DNA from: an uncultured Clostridia bacterium
Lineage (GTDB): Bacteria > Bacillota > Clostridia > TANB77 > CAG-508
Assembly (NCBI GenBank): GCA_944386755.1
Contig: CALXCF010000011.1
Span: forward strand, 1-51,741
Direction: 5' to 3'
Length of the DNA: 51,741 nucleotides
Both the position numbers and the translations under genes were made by a program. This document shows, in pieces, positions 8,507 through 17,091 of the stretch (its first letter is position 1; the number at the start of each line of letters is the position of its first letter). Below the pieces are notes generated by a model. The model saw only the letters and a list, made by a program, of their open reading frames with translations. It was not told the DNA's origin and did no database searches.

Positions 8507-8872
8507 ATGATAGAAATTTTAATAGGAATTGTGTCAGGAATTGTAAGTGGAACAGGGATGGGAGGAGGAACAATATTAATTTTTCTTCTTACATTTTTTA
8601 TTGGTGTAGAACAACATATAGCACAGGCAACAAATTTGATATTTTTTGTTCCAACTTCAATAGTGGCAATAATAGTAAATTTGAAAAATAAAAATATATA
8701 TTTAAAATCAGCTTTAATTATATCAATATTTGGAATATTAGGAGCGATTATAGGAGCAAATATCTCAATAAATATGGATGTCAAAATTCTAAAAAGATTG
8801 TTCGGAATTTTTCTAGCAATAATTGCTATTCATGAAATATATACCATTGTAAAATCATATAAAAAAGCATAA
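8507..8872 (+). CDS. TauE/SafE (TSUP) family half-transporter, second gene
   Basis: 121-residue hydrophobic protein with four predicted membrane helices. The TSUP signature is at the N-terminus (GIVSGIVSGTGMGGGTILI), followed by QHIAQATNL, which mirrors the DNTKARGTS loop of the upstream gene. Most TSUP proteins are a single chain of about 250 residues with two such repeats; here the repeats are separate adjacent genes, so the proteins probably assemble as a heterodimer. Substrate unknown (family members move sulfite, sulfoacetate or other anions). The Shine-Dalgarno site is weak (AGTAGG). Confidence 0.85.
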   Translation: MIEILIGIVSGIVSGTGMGGGTILIFLLTFFIGVEQHIAQATNLIFFVPTSIVAIIVNLKNKNIYLKSALIISIFGILGAIIGANISINMDVKILKRLFGIFLAIIAIHEIYTIVKSYKKA

Positions 8873-8960
8873 AAAAGAAAAAATAACAAATAATATAATA
8901 AGTAAAACAAAAATTAGCAATAGAGGATTTTTATTTAGAAAAATGAGGAGGTGGAATAAA

Positions 8961-9101
8961 ATGAAATTTGTTAAAGGTGTTGTGATAGGTGGATTAATAA
9001 CAACAGGTTTAATGATGATGTATGCAGAATCTGATATGATGAATAAAAAGAAAATAATGAAAAAAGGAAAGCAATTTGCTAAAAAAATGGGAATGATGTA
9101 G
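8961..9101 (+). CDS. Small YtxH-like membrane-anchored protein, 46 aa
   Basis: ORF of 46 residues behind a strong GAGGAGG site. It has a short glycine-containing hydrophobic segment (KFVKGVVIGGLITTGLMMMYA) and a basic, methionine-rich tail (KKKIMKKGKQFAKKMGMM). It resembles the small YtxH/DUF3918 type of membrane protein common in Firmicutes. Function unknown. A bidirectional terminator follows. Confidence 0.7.
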   Translation: MKFVKGVVIGGLITTGLMMMYAESDMMNKKKIMKKGKQFAKKMGMM

Positions 9102-9108
9102 ACACAAT

Positions 9109-9130
9109 AAAGGGCTTAATCAAGCCCTTT
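9109..9130. terminator. Bidirectional terminator between convergent genes
   Basis: Perfect 9-bp stem AAAGGGCTT/AAGCCCTTT with loop AATC between two convergent genes. Confidence 0.7.
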
Positions 9131-9150
9131 AAATAGTTTTATTATATAAG

Positions 9151-9702
9151 TTATCTGCATTCTTTTCTTTCGAAATAGTCATCTTTTTTGCAGCATTCTT
9201 CTTTCTTGCAGAAGTCATCTTTCTTGCAACAATCATGTTTTTTGTCACAGTCATCTTTGTCATGTTCTTTTTTATCACATTTATCACAAAAATCCATTTT
9301 TCCATCTATGAAGCAATCACATTTTTCATGTTTGTCACCTTTTAAACATTTACCTTCATGATGACATTTTGCACATATTTTCATCTTGTTAGTATCATTT
9401 ACCCAAATTTGAATAGCATATGCTTTTCCAGGACATAATGGTCCAAATACAAATTCTCCTTCTTTGTCAGTAAATGTGTGTCCTATTGGTCTTCTTTCTT
9501 CTTTTCCATGTTCGCAAGCAACTTCGACTAATTTTACAACTGCATCACAAACTGGTTCTTTAAAACAATTTTTTACAACACCATATATTACATCACGATT
9601 ATCTTCTGGTAAAGTGATGTCTAAGTCAAATTGTTTTCCTCCTGAAATCACACCATCTATATCTAGAATTGGACAACAGTGTTTATTTTCATTCATTTCC
9701 AT
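9151..9702 (-). CDS. Cysteine-rich protein with carboxypeptidase-regulatory-like domain
   Basis: 183 residues. Residues 35-105 resemble a transthyretin-like, carboxypeptidase-regulatory beta domain (VIYGVVKNCFKEPVCDAVVKLVEV, then GHTFTDKEGEFVFGPLCPG). From about 112 the chain becomes a low-complexity Cys/Lys/Asp/His tail with CxxC and CKKDD units (about 20 Cys in 70 residues), which suggests metal binding or disulfide cross-linking. There is no signal peptide or membrane segment. Cytoplasmically made, Cys-rich proteins of this shape are often coat or exosporium components in spore formers, but that is an inference. ATG 9702 has GGAAG upstream. Confidence 0.65.
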   Translation of the reverse strand: MEMNENKHCCPILDIDGVISGGKQFDLDITLPEDNRDVIYGVVKNCFKEPVCDAVVKLVEVACEHGKEERRPIGHTFTDKEGEFVFGPLCPGKAYAIQIWVNDTNKMKICAKCHHEGKCLKGDKHEKCDCFIDGKMDFCDKCDKKEHDKDDCDKKHDCCKKDDFCKKEECCKKDDYFERKECR

Positions 9703-9916
9703 ATTAAAAACTTCCTTTCTTTTTTTACCTATTATTACAATAATAGTGTTTATATATATTATGCAGAAAAATGCAGAATGTTGAAGAATTAAGTTGAAAA
9801 ATAAATATTAATATATCTAGAAAATTTAAATAAAATAAATTATAATAATTATAGAAGAATCAAAATTTAATTTTTTTAACCAAATTTGTGCCTTAAAAGG
9901 GAAATGTGAGAAAAAT

Positions 9917-10288
9917 ATGAATAAAAAAAGTTTAATTATAATATCAATAGAAATACTAATCTTAATTGTTGGAATAATATTTGTAAATAGTAATATAGTT
10001 GGGTATTTGCCAGAATGTTGGATTTATCAAAATACAGGAATTTTATGCCCGGGATGTGGTGGAACAAGATGTGTTATAAACTTATTACAAGGAAATTTCA
10101 AAGAAGCATTTTTTTCACACATGGTTTTCTTTCTAACAATAATATATTTATTAATATGTAATGTAATATATATTATAAATCTAAATAGAAAAGAAAAAAT
10201 TGCAGAGTGGATATATCCAAAATATTGGTATTCAATAATTTTTGTCATATTACTAATTTTATATACAATATTGCGAAATTTATTGTAA
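9917..10288 (+). CDS. DUF2752 membrane protein
   Basis: 123-residue membrane protein of the DUF2752 family, recognisable from CPGCGGTRCVINLLQGNFKEA (about residues 44-64), which always follows the first membrane helix. Three hydrophobic segments: about 5-27, 72-93 and 105-122. The CPGCGxTR cysteines are the family's invariant feature; the function is unknown. The upstream 130 nt (9785-9916) are AT-rich with no clear promoter. It stands alone, with a DUF4190 protein 84 nt downstream. Confidence 0.85.
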   Translation: MNKKSLIIISIEILILIVGIIFVNSNIVGYLPECWIYQNTGILCPGCGGTRCVINLLQGNFKEAFFSHMVFFLTIIYLLICNVIYIINLNRKEKIAEWIYPKYWYSIIFVILLILYTILRNLL

Positions 10289-10372
10289 AATTGTTAATAA
10301 TATAGTATAATTAGAATATGATAGACAATATGAGATGTTAAAATTAATATATAATACGAGGAGGAGATGCTC

Positions 10373-10831
10373 ATGGAAGAAAATAAAGACGATATAATAG
10401 AAATAGAGAAAGTTGAAGAGACAAAACAAGAAGAAAATGAAGAAGTTAAGACAGAAGCACCAAAAGAAGAGCCTAAAGTAGAAGTTGTAAAAGAAGAAAC
10501 TGAAAAAGACAAAAAAGGATTTAGTATAGCAGCTTTAGTACTTGGAATTATTGCGATTGTACTTTGTTGTATATGGTATATTTCAGTACCTTGTGGTATA
10601 CTTGCAATAATATTCGGAATAATTGGAATAAAATCATCTAAAAAGGGAATGTCAATTGCAGGATTAATTACAGGAGCAATTGGTTTAGTAATTTCTATAA
10701 TTATGTTTGTTGCTTTAGTATTTTTTGGAATGGTAATTGGACTTTCAGAAGGATTAGATAGCTTGGATTATGATAGCAGTTATTATGATGATTTTGATTT
10801 TTATAATAACAATAGGGCTTTATTTGATTAA
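10373..10831 (+). CDS. DUF4190-type membrane protein with acidic N-terminus
   Basis: 152 residues. An acidic and lysine-rich cytoplasmic region (about 1-45, Glu and Lys repeats) precedes two long hydrophobic helices in the DUF4190 pattern (KGFSIAALVLGIIAIVLCCIW, then GILAIIFGIIGIKSSKKGMS and AGLITGAIGLVISIIMF). The C-terminus is Asp/Tyr-rich. Function unknown. ATG 10373 is preferred over 10367 because AGGAGG (10359-10364) is then 8 nt away. A strong terminator follows, so it is probably a single-gene unit. Confidence 0.8.
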   Translation: MEENKDDIIEIEKVEETKQEENEEVKTEAPKEEPKVEVVKEETEKDKKGFSIAALVLGIIAIVLCCIWYISVPCGILAIIFGIIGIKSSKKGMSIAGLITGAIGLVISIIMFVALVFFGMVIGLSEGLDSLDYDSSYYDDFDFYNNNRALFD

Positions 10832-10846
10832 AATATAACTAAATTT

Positions 10847-10887
10847 ATGCATCTTAGATAATTAAATATCTAGGATGTATTTTTTTT
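10847..10887 (+). terminator. Rho-independent terminator
   Basis: Fourteen-base-pair stem with two wobble pairs (10847-10860 with 10867-10880), loop ATTAAA, then a run of T. Confidence 0.85.
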
Positions 10888-10978
10888 GGACAAATTTACA
10901 AGAAAATCGTAACAAAATGAATTGTTGATTGTATAATAAATGATGATAGAGCATAAGCAAAGGGGAGAAGGTTGAAAA

Positions 10979-11539
10979 ATGAATCCAGAGGAGCAATCAG
11001 ATAAAGAATTATATAGGAAGTACCTAAATGGTAATAATAGTGCATTTGAGCAATTAGTAATAAAATATAAAAATCAGATTATATTCTTTATTGCAGGATA
11101 TACAAAAGATATATCTATTGCAGAAGATATATCGCAAGATGTATTTGTATATATTCTTTTAAATAAAGAACAATATGATTTTCAGTATTCATTTAAAACG
11201 TACATATTTATGATAGCAAAATGTAGAGCAATAAATTATATAAAAAGAGAAAAGAAGGTTGTGAGTTTAAAAGAAGTTGAAAATCTAACAAAAGAAGATA
11301 AAGAATTAGAAGCTATAATTTATAAAAATGATAATAATCAGATGTTAAATAAAAAGTTAAGAGAATTAAAACCAGATTATCAAGCAGTAATTTATTTATC
11401 AACTTTTGAGAAAATGAAATATAAAGATATAGCAAAGGTAATGAATAAAAATTTAGGACAAGTTAAATCATTATTAAACAGAGCTAAAAAGAAGTTAAAA
11501 AAATTGTTAGAAGAGGAGGGAATGACTTATGAAGAATAA
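10979..11539 (+). CDS. ECF-type RNA polymerase sigma factor
   Basis: 186-residue sigma-70 family protein with only regions 2 and 4. Region 2 lies at about residues 20-90 (AFEQLVIKYKNQIIFFIAGY, then AEDISQDVFVYIL and FKTYIFMIAKCRAINYIKRE). Region 4 lies at about 125-180 (LKPDYQAVIYLSTFEKMKYK, then DIAKVMNKNLGQVKSLLNRA). The next gene starts 11 nt before this one ends and encodes a membrane protein, the usual sigma/anti-sigma arrangement. ATG 10979 is preceded by GGGGAGAAGG. The signal sensed is unknown. Confidence 0.92.
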   Translation: MNPEEQSDKELYRKYLNGNNSAFEQLVIKYKNQIIFFIAGYTKDISIAEDISQDVFVYILLNKEQYDFQYSFKTYIFMIAKCRAINYIKREKKVVSLKEVENLTKEDKELEAIIYKNDNNQMLNKKLRELKPDYQAVIYLSTFEKMKYKDIAKVMNKNLGQVKSLLNRAKKKLKKLLEEEGMTYEE

Positions 11540-12704
11540 TAAACAATATATAGAAGAAATCTATAAGAAAGAAAAGAATTTGAGAAACAGCAAAATTAAA
11601 AATAAATTTTATCAGACTGAATTTAAAATGAATAAATTTGCTCCAATAAAAATGGTAGCAACTTTTGTATTAGCGATTGGTATCACAGTGGGGATAGGGT
11701 ATGCAAGTGTAGTAACCTATCAGAAAGTATGGAAAGAGCCAGAAGAATACAAAATTACATATAAGAAAATTGGTGATGCATATATAGTTGAGGGAGAAGA
11801 AAAAATTTTAGAAGAAGAGATGGCTGATTGTATTTCTAAAGATGAAGCATTAAAAAAGGGAAATGAAGTGTTAGAAAAATTCGGAATTAATGCAGAAACT
11901 CAAACAGGTTCAATGTTAATTGATTCATCAAAAAGAGAAAAATCATGGGTAGTATATGGCGGGAATGCGTCAATTGAAATTAATGCTACTAATGGGGAAT
12001 TTAAAAGTTTAAGTATTCCATTAACAGGAAGAGATGTTTCAGGGCGTTCAACAAAAGAAGAAGCATTGGATGTAGCATATGATTTCTTGAATCGATATCA
12101 AGAAGATAGCCAGAATTACGAAATTGTAAAATTAAATAATAATATGGGAACAGAAGAGGATTCATATATTTGGTATGCTACCTTTGAAAGAAAATATGGA
12201 GAGCTATTTAATCATTATGACTATGTAAATATTGGCTGGATTCCTGGAATAAATGAGATTTATTCATATTCAGTGGAAAATAAGGAATTTGAAAATAACC
12301 CAGTCGAATTATCAAAAGAAGATGCGATAAAAATAGCAGAGGAGAAAGATAAGCAAATAGAGCCAGATGCACAGATTAAAGAGATAAAAGCAGATATTAG
12401 AATTGAAAAGATGAATAGTGATGCATATGAGCGAGAAAAATTTGGAGATGAATATCAAAAACAAAGAGAGTTGCCTGTTGGAGAAAAGACTTATTATATT
12501 ACAGAAGAAAGAGTTCGAAAAGTATGGATTGTAACTTTAAAATATGATAAAATTAAAGAGGGAGAGCTTTCTGGTTATAGTTATTTTGTTGATGCAACTA
12601 CAGGTGAGATTATAGGTGGTGAGCCTTGGGATTATTTTGAATCAGAAAGTGATATAGACCAATATAACTATATTGAAAATGGAAGCGGATTAGTCATAAA
12701 ATAG
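11529..12704 (+). CDS. Membrane protein, putative anti-sigma factor with PepSY/YcdB-like domains
   Basis: 391 residues, overlapping the ECF sigma gene by 11 nt. A basic cytoplasmic segment of about 35 residues precedes one membrane helix (about 38-58, IKMVATFVLAIGITVGIGYA). The large outside part has two repeats of YcdB/PepSY type (SKDEALKKGNEVLEKFG and STKEEALDVAYDFLNRYQED; later LSKEDAIKIAEEKDKQIEPD), ending in YSYFVDATTGEIIGG, typical of PepSY. The N-terminal segment has no clear zinc-binding anti-sigma motif, so binding to the sigma factor is inferred from overlap and topology only. Confidence 0.8.
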   Translation: MKNNKQYIEEIYKKEKNLRNSKIKNKFYQTEFKMNKFAPIKMVATFVLAIGITVGIGYASVVTYQKVWKEPEEYKITYKKIGDAYIVEGEEKILEEEMADCISKDEALKKGNEVLEKFGINAETQTGSMLIDSSKREKSWVVYGGNASIEINATNGEFKSLSIPLTGRDVSGRSTKEEALDVAYDFLNRYQEDSQNYEIVKLNNNMGTEEDSYIWYATFERKYGELFNHYDYVNIGWIPGINEIYSYSVENKEFENNPVELSKEDAIKIAEEKDKQIEPDAQIKEIKADIRIEKMNSDAYEREKFGDEYQKQRELPVGEKTYYITEERVRKVWIVTLKYDKIKEGELSGYSYFVDATTGEIIGGEPWDYFESESDIDQYNYIENGSGLVIK

Positions 12705-12753
12705 TAAGCTATTAAAAGGAAAGGTATGATACAAGTTATCATAGAGTATTGAA

Positions 12754-13605
12754 ATGAGAAAAAAGGGTGGAAAAGAAAAGTTAAATAGATTAGCAAATAA
12801 ACATGTTTTACAATTGTCTATAATTCTATTTTTATTGATAATTATAGCAATAGTAGTTATTGTGGCAAGAAAAGTTATTATAAGTGATGGACAAGCTACT
12901 AATTTTGAAACAGAAATTGGTCAGATGGGGGATAGCGATGATTCTGAAGGAGAAGGAAATACAACTAATTTTGATAATCAGAATGAAACAGAAAATGAAA
13001 CTAATACAATTGATACAGTAACAGTATCTAATAATTTTGATGTATTAAATGATTGGCAAATAAGGCTTGTAAATAGAGAAAATCCTCTACCAGATGACTT
13101 CACTGTTGAGCTTGAAAATTTAGATGCTTCTAGGAAATTTGATAAAAGAGCAATAGGACCATTAAAACAAATGATATTGGATATGAGAAATCAAGGAATA
13201 AAAAATATCTGGGCTCAATCAACATATAGAAGTATAGAATATCAAAAAGGATTGTACGAAAAAAGTATAAATAAATATTTAGAACAAGGTAAAACTCAAG
13301 AAGAAGCTGAAAAATTGACTGATGAATATATAAACAAACCAGGAACAAGTGAACATCATTTAGGGTTAGCTGTTGATTTTAATAATGTAGATGAAGGATT
13401 TGAAAATACAAAAGCATATGTATGGCTTTTAGAAAATGCAAGTGATTATGGCTTTGTTTTAAGATATCCAAAAGAAAAAGAAGATATAACAGGTATTGAG
13501 TATGAGCCTTGGCATTGGAGATATGTGGGACCAGAACATGCTAAGAAAATGAAAGAACAAAATTTATGCTTGGAAGAATATGTGTTAGGTTTAAATTTAG
13601 TTTAG
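12754..13605 (+). CDS. VanY-family D-alanyl-D-alanine carboxypeptidase
   Basis: 283 residues. Membrane anchor at about 20-44, an Asn/Glu/Thr-rich linker to about 92, then an M15B peptidase domain. Zinc and catalytic motifs are present: QSTYRSIEYQ (substrate Arg), SEHHLGLAVDFN (the SxHxxGxAxD motif, about residue 200) and EPWHWRYVG (Glu and His). It trims the terminal D-Ala from peptidoglycan stem peptides outside the cell. The TSEEQ-type acidic insert matches clostridial relatives. ATG 12754 has only a weak Shine-Dalgarno site. Confidence 0.92.
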   Translation: MRKKGGKEKLNRLANKHVLQLSIILFLLIIIAIVVIVARKVIISDGQATNFETEIGQMGDSDDSEGEGNTTNFDNQNETENETNTIDTVTVSNNFDVLNDWQIRLVNRENPLPDDFTVELENLDASRKFDKRAIGPLKQMILDMRNQGIKNIWAQSTYRSIEYQKGLYEKSINKYLEQGKTQEEAEKLTDEYINKPGTSEHHLGLAVDFNNVDEGFENTKAYVWLLENASDYGFVLRYPKEKEDITGIEYEPWHWRYVGPEHAKKMKEQNLCLEEYVLGLNLV

Positions 13606-13640
13606 TATATAAAATGATTTGTATAGAGTTGAATTTCAAT

Positions 13641-13674
13641 AAAAAGGGCAGTGCATAAAACGCAATGCCTTTTA
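13641..13674. terminator. Bidirectional terminator between convergent genes
   Basis: Arms AAAAGGGCAGTGC and GCAATGCCTTTT with one bulge, A-rich left and T-rich right flanks. Overlaps the stop codon of the minus-strand deaminase. Confidence 0.7.
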
Positions 13675-14163
13675 ATATGTGATTTTTCCATTTAATAAAT
13701 CATCATTTTCAATCCAGTCATTTACATCAATTGTAGTATAGTTATTTTTATCAATTCTAACATAAACATTTTTAATTCCAGAATTAATTATAAGTTTTCT
13801 ACACATTTGACAAGGAAGAGCACCTTCCTCATAATTTTTAGTATCTTGTCTAATTCCAACAAGATATAAGTCAGCATTTATCATATCTTTACGTGCAGCA
13901 CTAAGCATAGCATTTTGCTCAGCATGCACACTTCTGCAAGCATCATATCCAGAATGCCTAACATTAGGAAAAATTTTTTTCTTAGTACAAAAACCTAAAT
14001 CAATGCAATTTTTTCTTCCTCTTGGAGCTCCAGTATATCCAGTAGATATGATTTCATCATTTTTTACTATTATTGCTCCAAAGTTTTTTCTAAGGCATGT
14101 TCCTCTTTCTGAAATTGTTTCTGCTATGTCTAAATAGTAGTTTATTTTGTCAATTCGTTCCAT
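13672..14163 (-). CDS. dCMP deaminase family protein (ComEB-like)
   Basis: 163-residue zinc-dependent cytidine/deoxycytidylate deaminase, which makes dUMP from dCMP for thymidylate synthesis. Zinc ligands and catalytic Glu are in SVHAEQNAML (HAE, about residue 79) and LPCQMCRKL (PCxxC, about 117). The additional RGTCLRKNFGAIIVKND and GYTGAPRG motifs are those of the dCMP deaminase/ComEB branch. It is divergently oriented to the pyrophosphatase gene across a 170-nt AT-rich spacer, and no operon partner is visible. Confidence 0.92.
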   Translation of the reverse strand: MERIDKINYYLDIAETISERGTCLRKNFGAIIVKNDEIISTGYTGAPRGRKNCIDLGFCTKKKIFPNVRHSGYDACRSVHAEQNAMLSAARKDMINADLYLVGIRQDTKNYEEGALPCQMCRKLIINSGIKNVYVRIDKNNYTTIDVNDWIENDDLLNGKITY

Positions 14164-14336
14164 TTTAAAATCTCCTTGAATAGTTATAGTTATTTTGTAT
14201 TTTATCAGATTTATATAATTTAGTCAAAAATGGAAAATTATGTTGATGTTTTAGCATAAAAGTGGTATAAATGTGTTAGAAATGAAGGTTTAAGTGTAAA
14301 ATGAATTTGTGTTATGAAAAAGGAGTGATAATAACG

Positions 14337-14687
14337 ATGGAAAAAGCAAATTTTAAAGATTATTTAGGGAAAAGAGTTCATGTTGTTGTAGATAGACCAA
14401 TGGCTTCAAAACATCCAAAACATGGATTTATATATCCAATTAATTATGGATATATTCCAAATACAGTTAGTGGTGATGGTGAAGAATTAGATGCGTATAT
14501 TATAGGTGTATTTGAAGCAGTAAAAGAATTTGATGGTGAATGTATAGCAGCAATACATAGGATGAAGGATGACGACGATAAGTTAGTGGTTGCTCCGATT
14601 GGAAAGACATATACGAAGGAACAAATCGAGGCTTTGGTAGAGTTTCAAGAAAGATTTTTTGAGCATGAGATTATAGAAAAATTTTAG
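14337..14687 (+). CDS. Inorganic pyrophosphatase-like protein
   Basis: 116-residue protein resembling the short, soluble family I pyrophosphatases of Clostridia. Recognisable parts are VHVVVDRPMASKHP, FIYPINYGYIPNTVSGDGEE and LDAYIIGVFEAV, corresponding to the Y-G-x-I-P and D-G-x-x-L-D active-site region. It would hydrolyse pyrophosphate in the cytoplasm. It is much shorter than the classical 175-residue enzymes, as in other clostridial copies. ATG 14337 has AAAGGAG 11 nt upstream; an in-frame ATG at 14301 has no ribosome binding site. Confidence 0.82.
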   Translation: MEKANFKDYLGKRVHVVVDRPMASKHPKHGFIYPINYGYIPNTVSGDGEELDAYIIGVFEAVKEFDGECIAAIHRMKDDDDKLVVAPIGKTYTKEQIEALVEFQERFFEHEIIEKF

Positions 14688-14774
14688 ATAAATGAGGGTA
14701 AAAAATAAAATGTTAGGAATTTTCCTCCAAGTAAAAGCATACAATTAAGTAGCTTTAACTTGGAGGTTTTTAAA

Positions 14775-15551
14775 ATGTTCTTTGTATTAAACAAACAAAA
14801 AATATGTACATACTTAGTATCAATAATAACAGTAGTAATACTATTTTGTGTAGCCGGAACAATAGGAAACAAAGATGAAGCAGTAACAACATCATCTGAA
14901 AATAGTAAATTACTACCAATATACAATGTCCAAACAGAAGAGAAAAAAGTTGCATTTACAATGAACTGCGCATGGAATGCAGATGATATAGACCAGATAT
15001 TAGAAGTTTTAAGAAACAATGATACAAAAATAACATTTTTTATGGTAGGAGACTGGATAGAAAAATTCCCTGAAGCAGTAAAAAAGATATATGATGAAGG
15101 TCATGAAATAGCAAGTCATAGTGACACACATCCACATGTAAATAATTTGAGTTATGAGCAAAATATAGAAGAAATGGAAAAAAGTAATGATAAGATTGAA
15201 AAAATTACTGGAACAAGAACCAAAATATATCGAGCACCATATGGAGAATATAACAATACCGTAATACAAGCAGCAAATGACAAAGGATATTATACAATCC
15301 AATGGAATTTGGATACTTTAGATTATACTGGACTAACTGGTGAAGAAATGTGGAGTAGATTAGATGGAAAGATAAAAGCAGGGGATATAATACTTAGCCA
15401 TAATGGAACAAAACACACAGCTGATAGTTTAGATATGTTGCTTAAAAATATTAAGCAAAAAGGTTTTGAGGTTGTAAAGGTATCAGATTTAATATATTTG
15501 GATAATTATATGATTAATAGTAATGGAACACAAATGCTGGTTGAAAAATAA
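14775..15551 (+). CDS. Polysaccharide deacetylase (CE4) family protein, membrane-anchored
   Basis: 258 residues: an uncleaved signal/anchor at about 9-28, then a NodB-type domain from about 60. Motif 1, canonically TFDDG, reads FTMNCAWNADD, so the catalytic Asp is replaced by Asn, as in the TFNxxW variants of sporulation-linked relatives. Motif 2 is HSDTHPH with both metal histidines, motif 3 is RAPYGEYN, and motif 5 is LSHNG. The substrate would be peptidoglycan or another cell-surface glycan. Whether it is an active deacetylase is uncertain because of motif 1. TTGGAGG precedes ATG 14775. Confidence 0.87.
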   Translation: MFFVLNKQKICTYLVSIITVVILFCVAGTIGNKDEAVTTSSENSKLLPIYNVQTEEKKVAFTMNCAWNADDIDQILEVLRNNDTKITFFMVGDWIEKFPEAVKKIYDEGHEIASHSDTHPHVNNLSYEQNIEEMEKSNDKIEKITGTRTKIYRAPYGEYNNTVIQAANDKGYYTIQWNLDTLDYTGLTGEEMWSRLDGKIKAGDIILSHNGTKHTADSLDMLLKNIKQKGFEVVKVSDLIYLDNYMINSNGTQMLVEK

Positions 15552-15653
15552 ATTTAAAAAGTGTATGTATAAAATTACCAAATTTGTTAATAATATAAGT
15601 AGTAGAAAACATATGTGATGAATTGGTTTGATTAAAATTTAAGGGGTTGGATA

Positions 15654-16157
15654 ATGGTATTAATCGGTATTGTTGCAAATAAAAAATGTTTCGAAACAAT
15701 AAAGACGGAAATTGCCAAAAAAGACAATCAAATTAATGTGCTTCATATAAATACAAAAAGTCTAGAAAATATGAAAAATATAAAATTTGATACAATAATT
15801 ATTCAAAATGATTTAGAAAAATGTAAAGAATTAAAAGAGCAATTGAAAAAAATGTGTAAAGAAGCAAAATATGTGATAATAAATACTGATTTAAATGAAA
15901 ATTATGAAGAATTTGAAGTACAAAATTTAATCACATGTGGAATGAATCAAAATGCAATTGTTACAGTTTCAAGCAATAGTGAAGATGATATTCTAATTTA
16001 TTGGCAAAAAAGTATAGATAATAAATATGGAAATAAGATAGAAATTGAAGAAAGAAGGATAAAAAAGGGAGAAGATAATATCTTAAAAATTGATGAAATT
16101 TTGATTTTATATACCATTTTAAGGTTATATAATTATCCCATAATAGAAAAAATATAG
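15654..16157 (+). CDS. Hypothetical protein, 167 aa
   Basis: I do not recognise the family. The predicted pattern is alternating beta/alpha: VLIGIVANKKCFETI, INVLHINTKS, FDTIIIQNDLEKCKE, AKYVIINTDL, NAIVTVSSNSEDDILIYWQK. The last part (about residues 105-140) resembles the Mur-ligase-like segment in which an Asn-bearing loop precedes a beta strand, but no ATP-binding site is present. It has no membrane segment. AAGGGGTTGG precedes the ATG. It lies between the deacetylase and the SSB-like gene with over 100 nt on each side, so no operon can be argued. The composition is as AT-rich as the neighbours. Confidence 0.6.
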   Translation: MVLIGIVANKKCFETIKTEIAKKDNQINVLHINTKSLENMKNIKFDTIIIQNDLEKCKELKEQLKKMCKEAKYVIINTDLNENYEEFEVQNLITCGMNQNAIVTVSSNSEDDILIYWQKSIDNKYGNKIEIEERRIKKGEDNILKIDEILILYTILRLYNYPIIEKI

Positions 16158-16293
16158 GAAAAATCTAACTTTTTTGAATATTTTTAACTTTTTATGTAGA
16201 CAAATCCAAAAAAATAGTGTATAATAAGAACTGTAATTAATCGTTCAAGGGGAAATACAATTGATAAAATTATAAAATAGGGAGGAAAAAACA

Positions 16294-16992
16294 TTGGATA
16301 CAAATTATTTAGAAAACAACTATTTAACATTAGTTGGAAAAGTTACAGGAGAAAAGAAATTTAGCCATGAAATATATGGAGAGAGATTTTATATTTTTAA
16401 CTTATCAATACCAAGATTAAGTGGAAATTCAGACATTATACCAATTACAGTATCAGAAAGACTAATTAAAGAAGATACTTTACAAGAAGGAAACAAACTA
16501 TTAATAAAAGGTCAATTCAGATCATATAATAGTTATGAAAATGAAAAGAATAGACTAATATTAACAGTGTTTGCTAAAGACATTATGGAAGTTGAAGAAA
16601 ATGAAGAAGAAGAAAATGATATAGTTAGAAAGGATATAGTTACTAATGAAGTTGTATTAGTAGGATATATTTGTAAAAAACCAATATATCGTCAAACACC
16701 ATTTGGTAGAGAAATTGCAGACCTTTTACTTGCTGTAAATAGGGCATATAACAAGTCAGATTATATTCCATGTATTGCTTGGGGAAGAAATGCAAGATTT
16801 TGTCAAAACTTAGAAGTTGGTACTCAAGTAAAAGTAGTAGGAAGAGTTCAATCAAGAACTTATGAGAAAAAACATGAAGATGGAAGTGTAGAAACAAGAG
16901 TTGCTTATGAAGTTTCAATTGGTAGCTTAGAAGTTGTAGAAGAAAAAGAGAATGAAAATGAGATTGAAGCAGAAAATCAAGAAGCTGTTTAA
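16294..16992 (+). CDS. Single-stranded DNA-binding protein with two OB folds
   Basis: 232 residues starting at TTG 16294 behind GGGAGG. Two tandem OB domains: residues about 8-105 (NYLTLVGKVTGEKKFSHEI, LLIKGQFRSYNS) and about 115-222 (NEVVLVGYICKKPIYRQTPF, then DYIPCIAWGRNARFCQ, LEVGTQVKVVGRVQSRTY and YEVSIGSLEVVEE). The second follows the SSB pattern closely. The acidic tail (about 220-232) lacks the D-D-I-P-F tip used by SSB to recruit partners, so this is probably an accessory, dual-OB clostridial SSB paralogue rather than the main replication SSB. It stands alone before a strong terminator. Confidence 0.83.
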   Translation: MDTNYLENNYLTLVGKVTGEKKFSHEIYGERFYIFNLSIPRLSGNSDIIPITVSERLIKEDTLQEGNKLLIKGQFRSYNSYENEKNRLILTVFAKDIMEVEENEEEENDIVRKDIVTNEVVLVGYICKKPIYRQTPFGREIADLLLAVNRAYNKSDYIPCIAWGRNARFCQNLEVGTQVKVVGRVQSRTYEKKHEDGSVETRVAYEVSIGSLEVVEEKENENEIEAENQEAV

Positions 16993-17022
16993 AATAAAAG
17001 GATTGCTAATTATATATATTAA

Positions 17023-17057
17023 AAGTTTCAAAAGGCTAGTCTTTTGAAACTTTTTTT
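17023..17057 (+). terminator. Rho-independent terminator
   Basis: Twelve-base-pair perfect stem (17023-17034 with 17041-17052), loop GCTAGT, T-run. Confidence 0.9.
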
Positions 17058-17091
17058 GATATAATGTAAAGCATGAAAGGAATGAAAAAGT

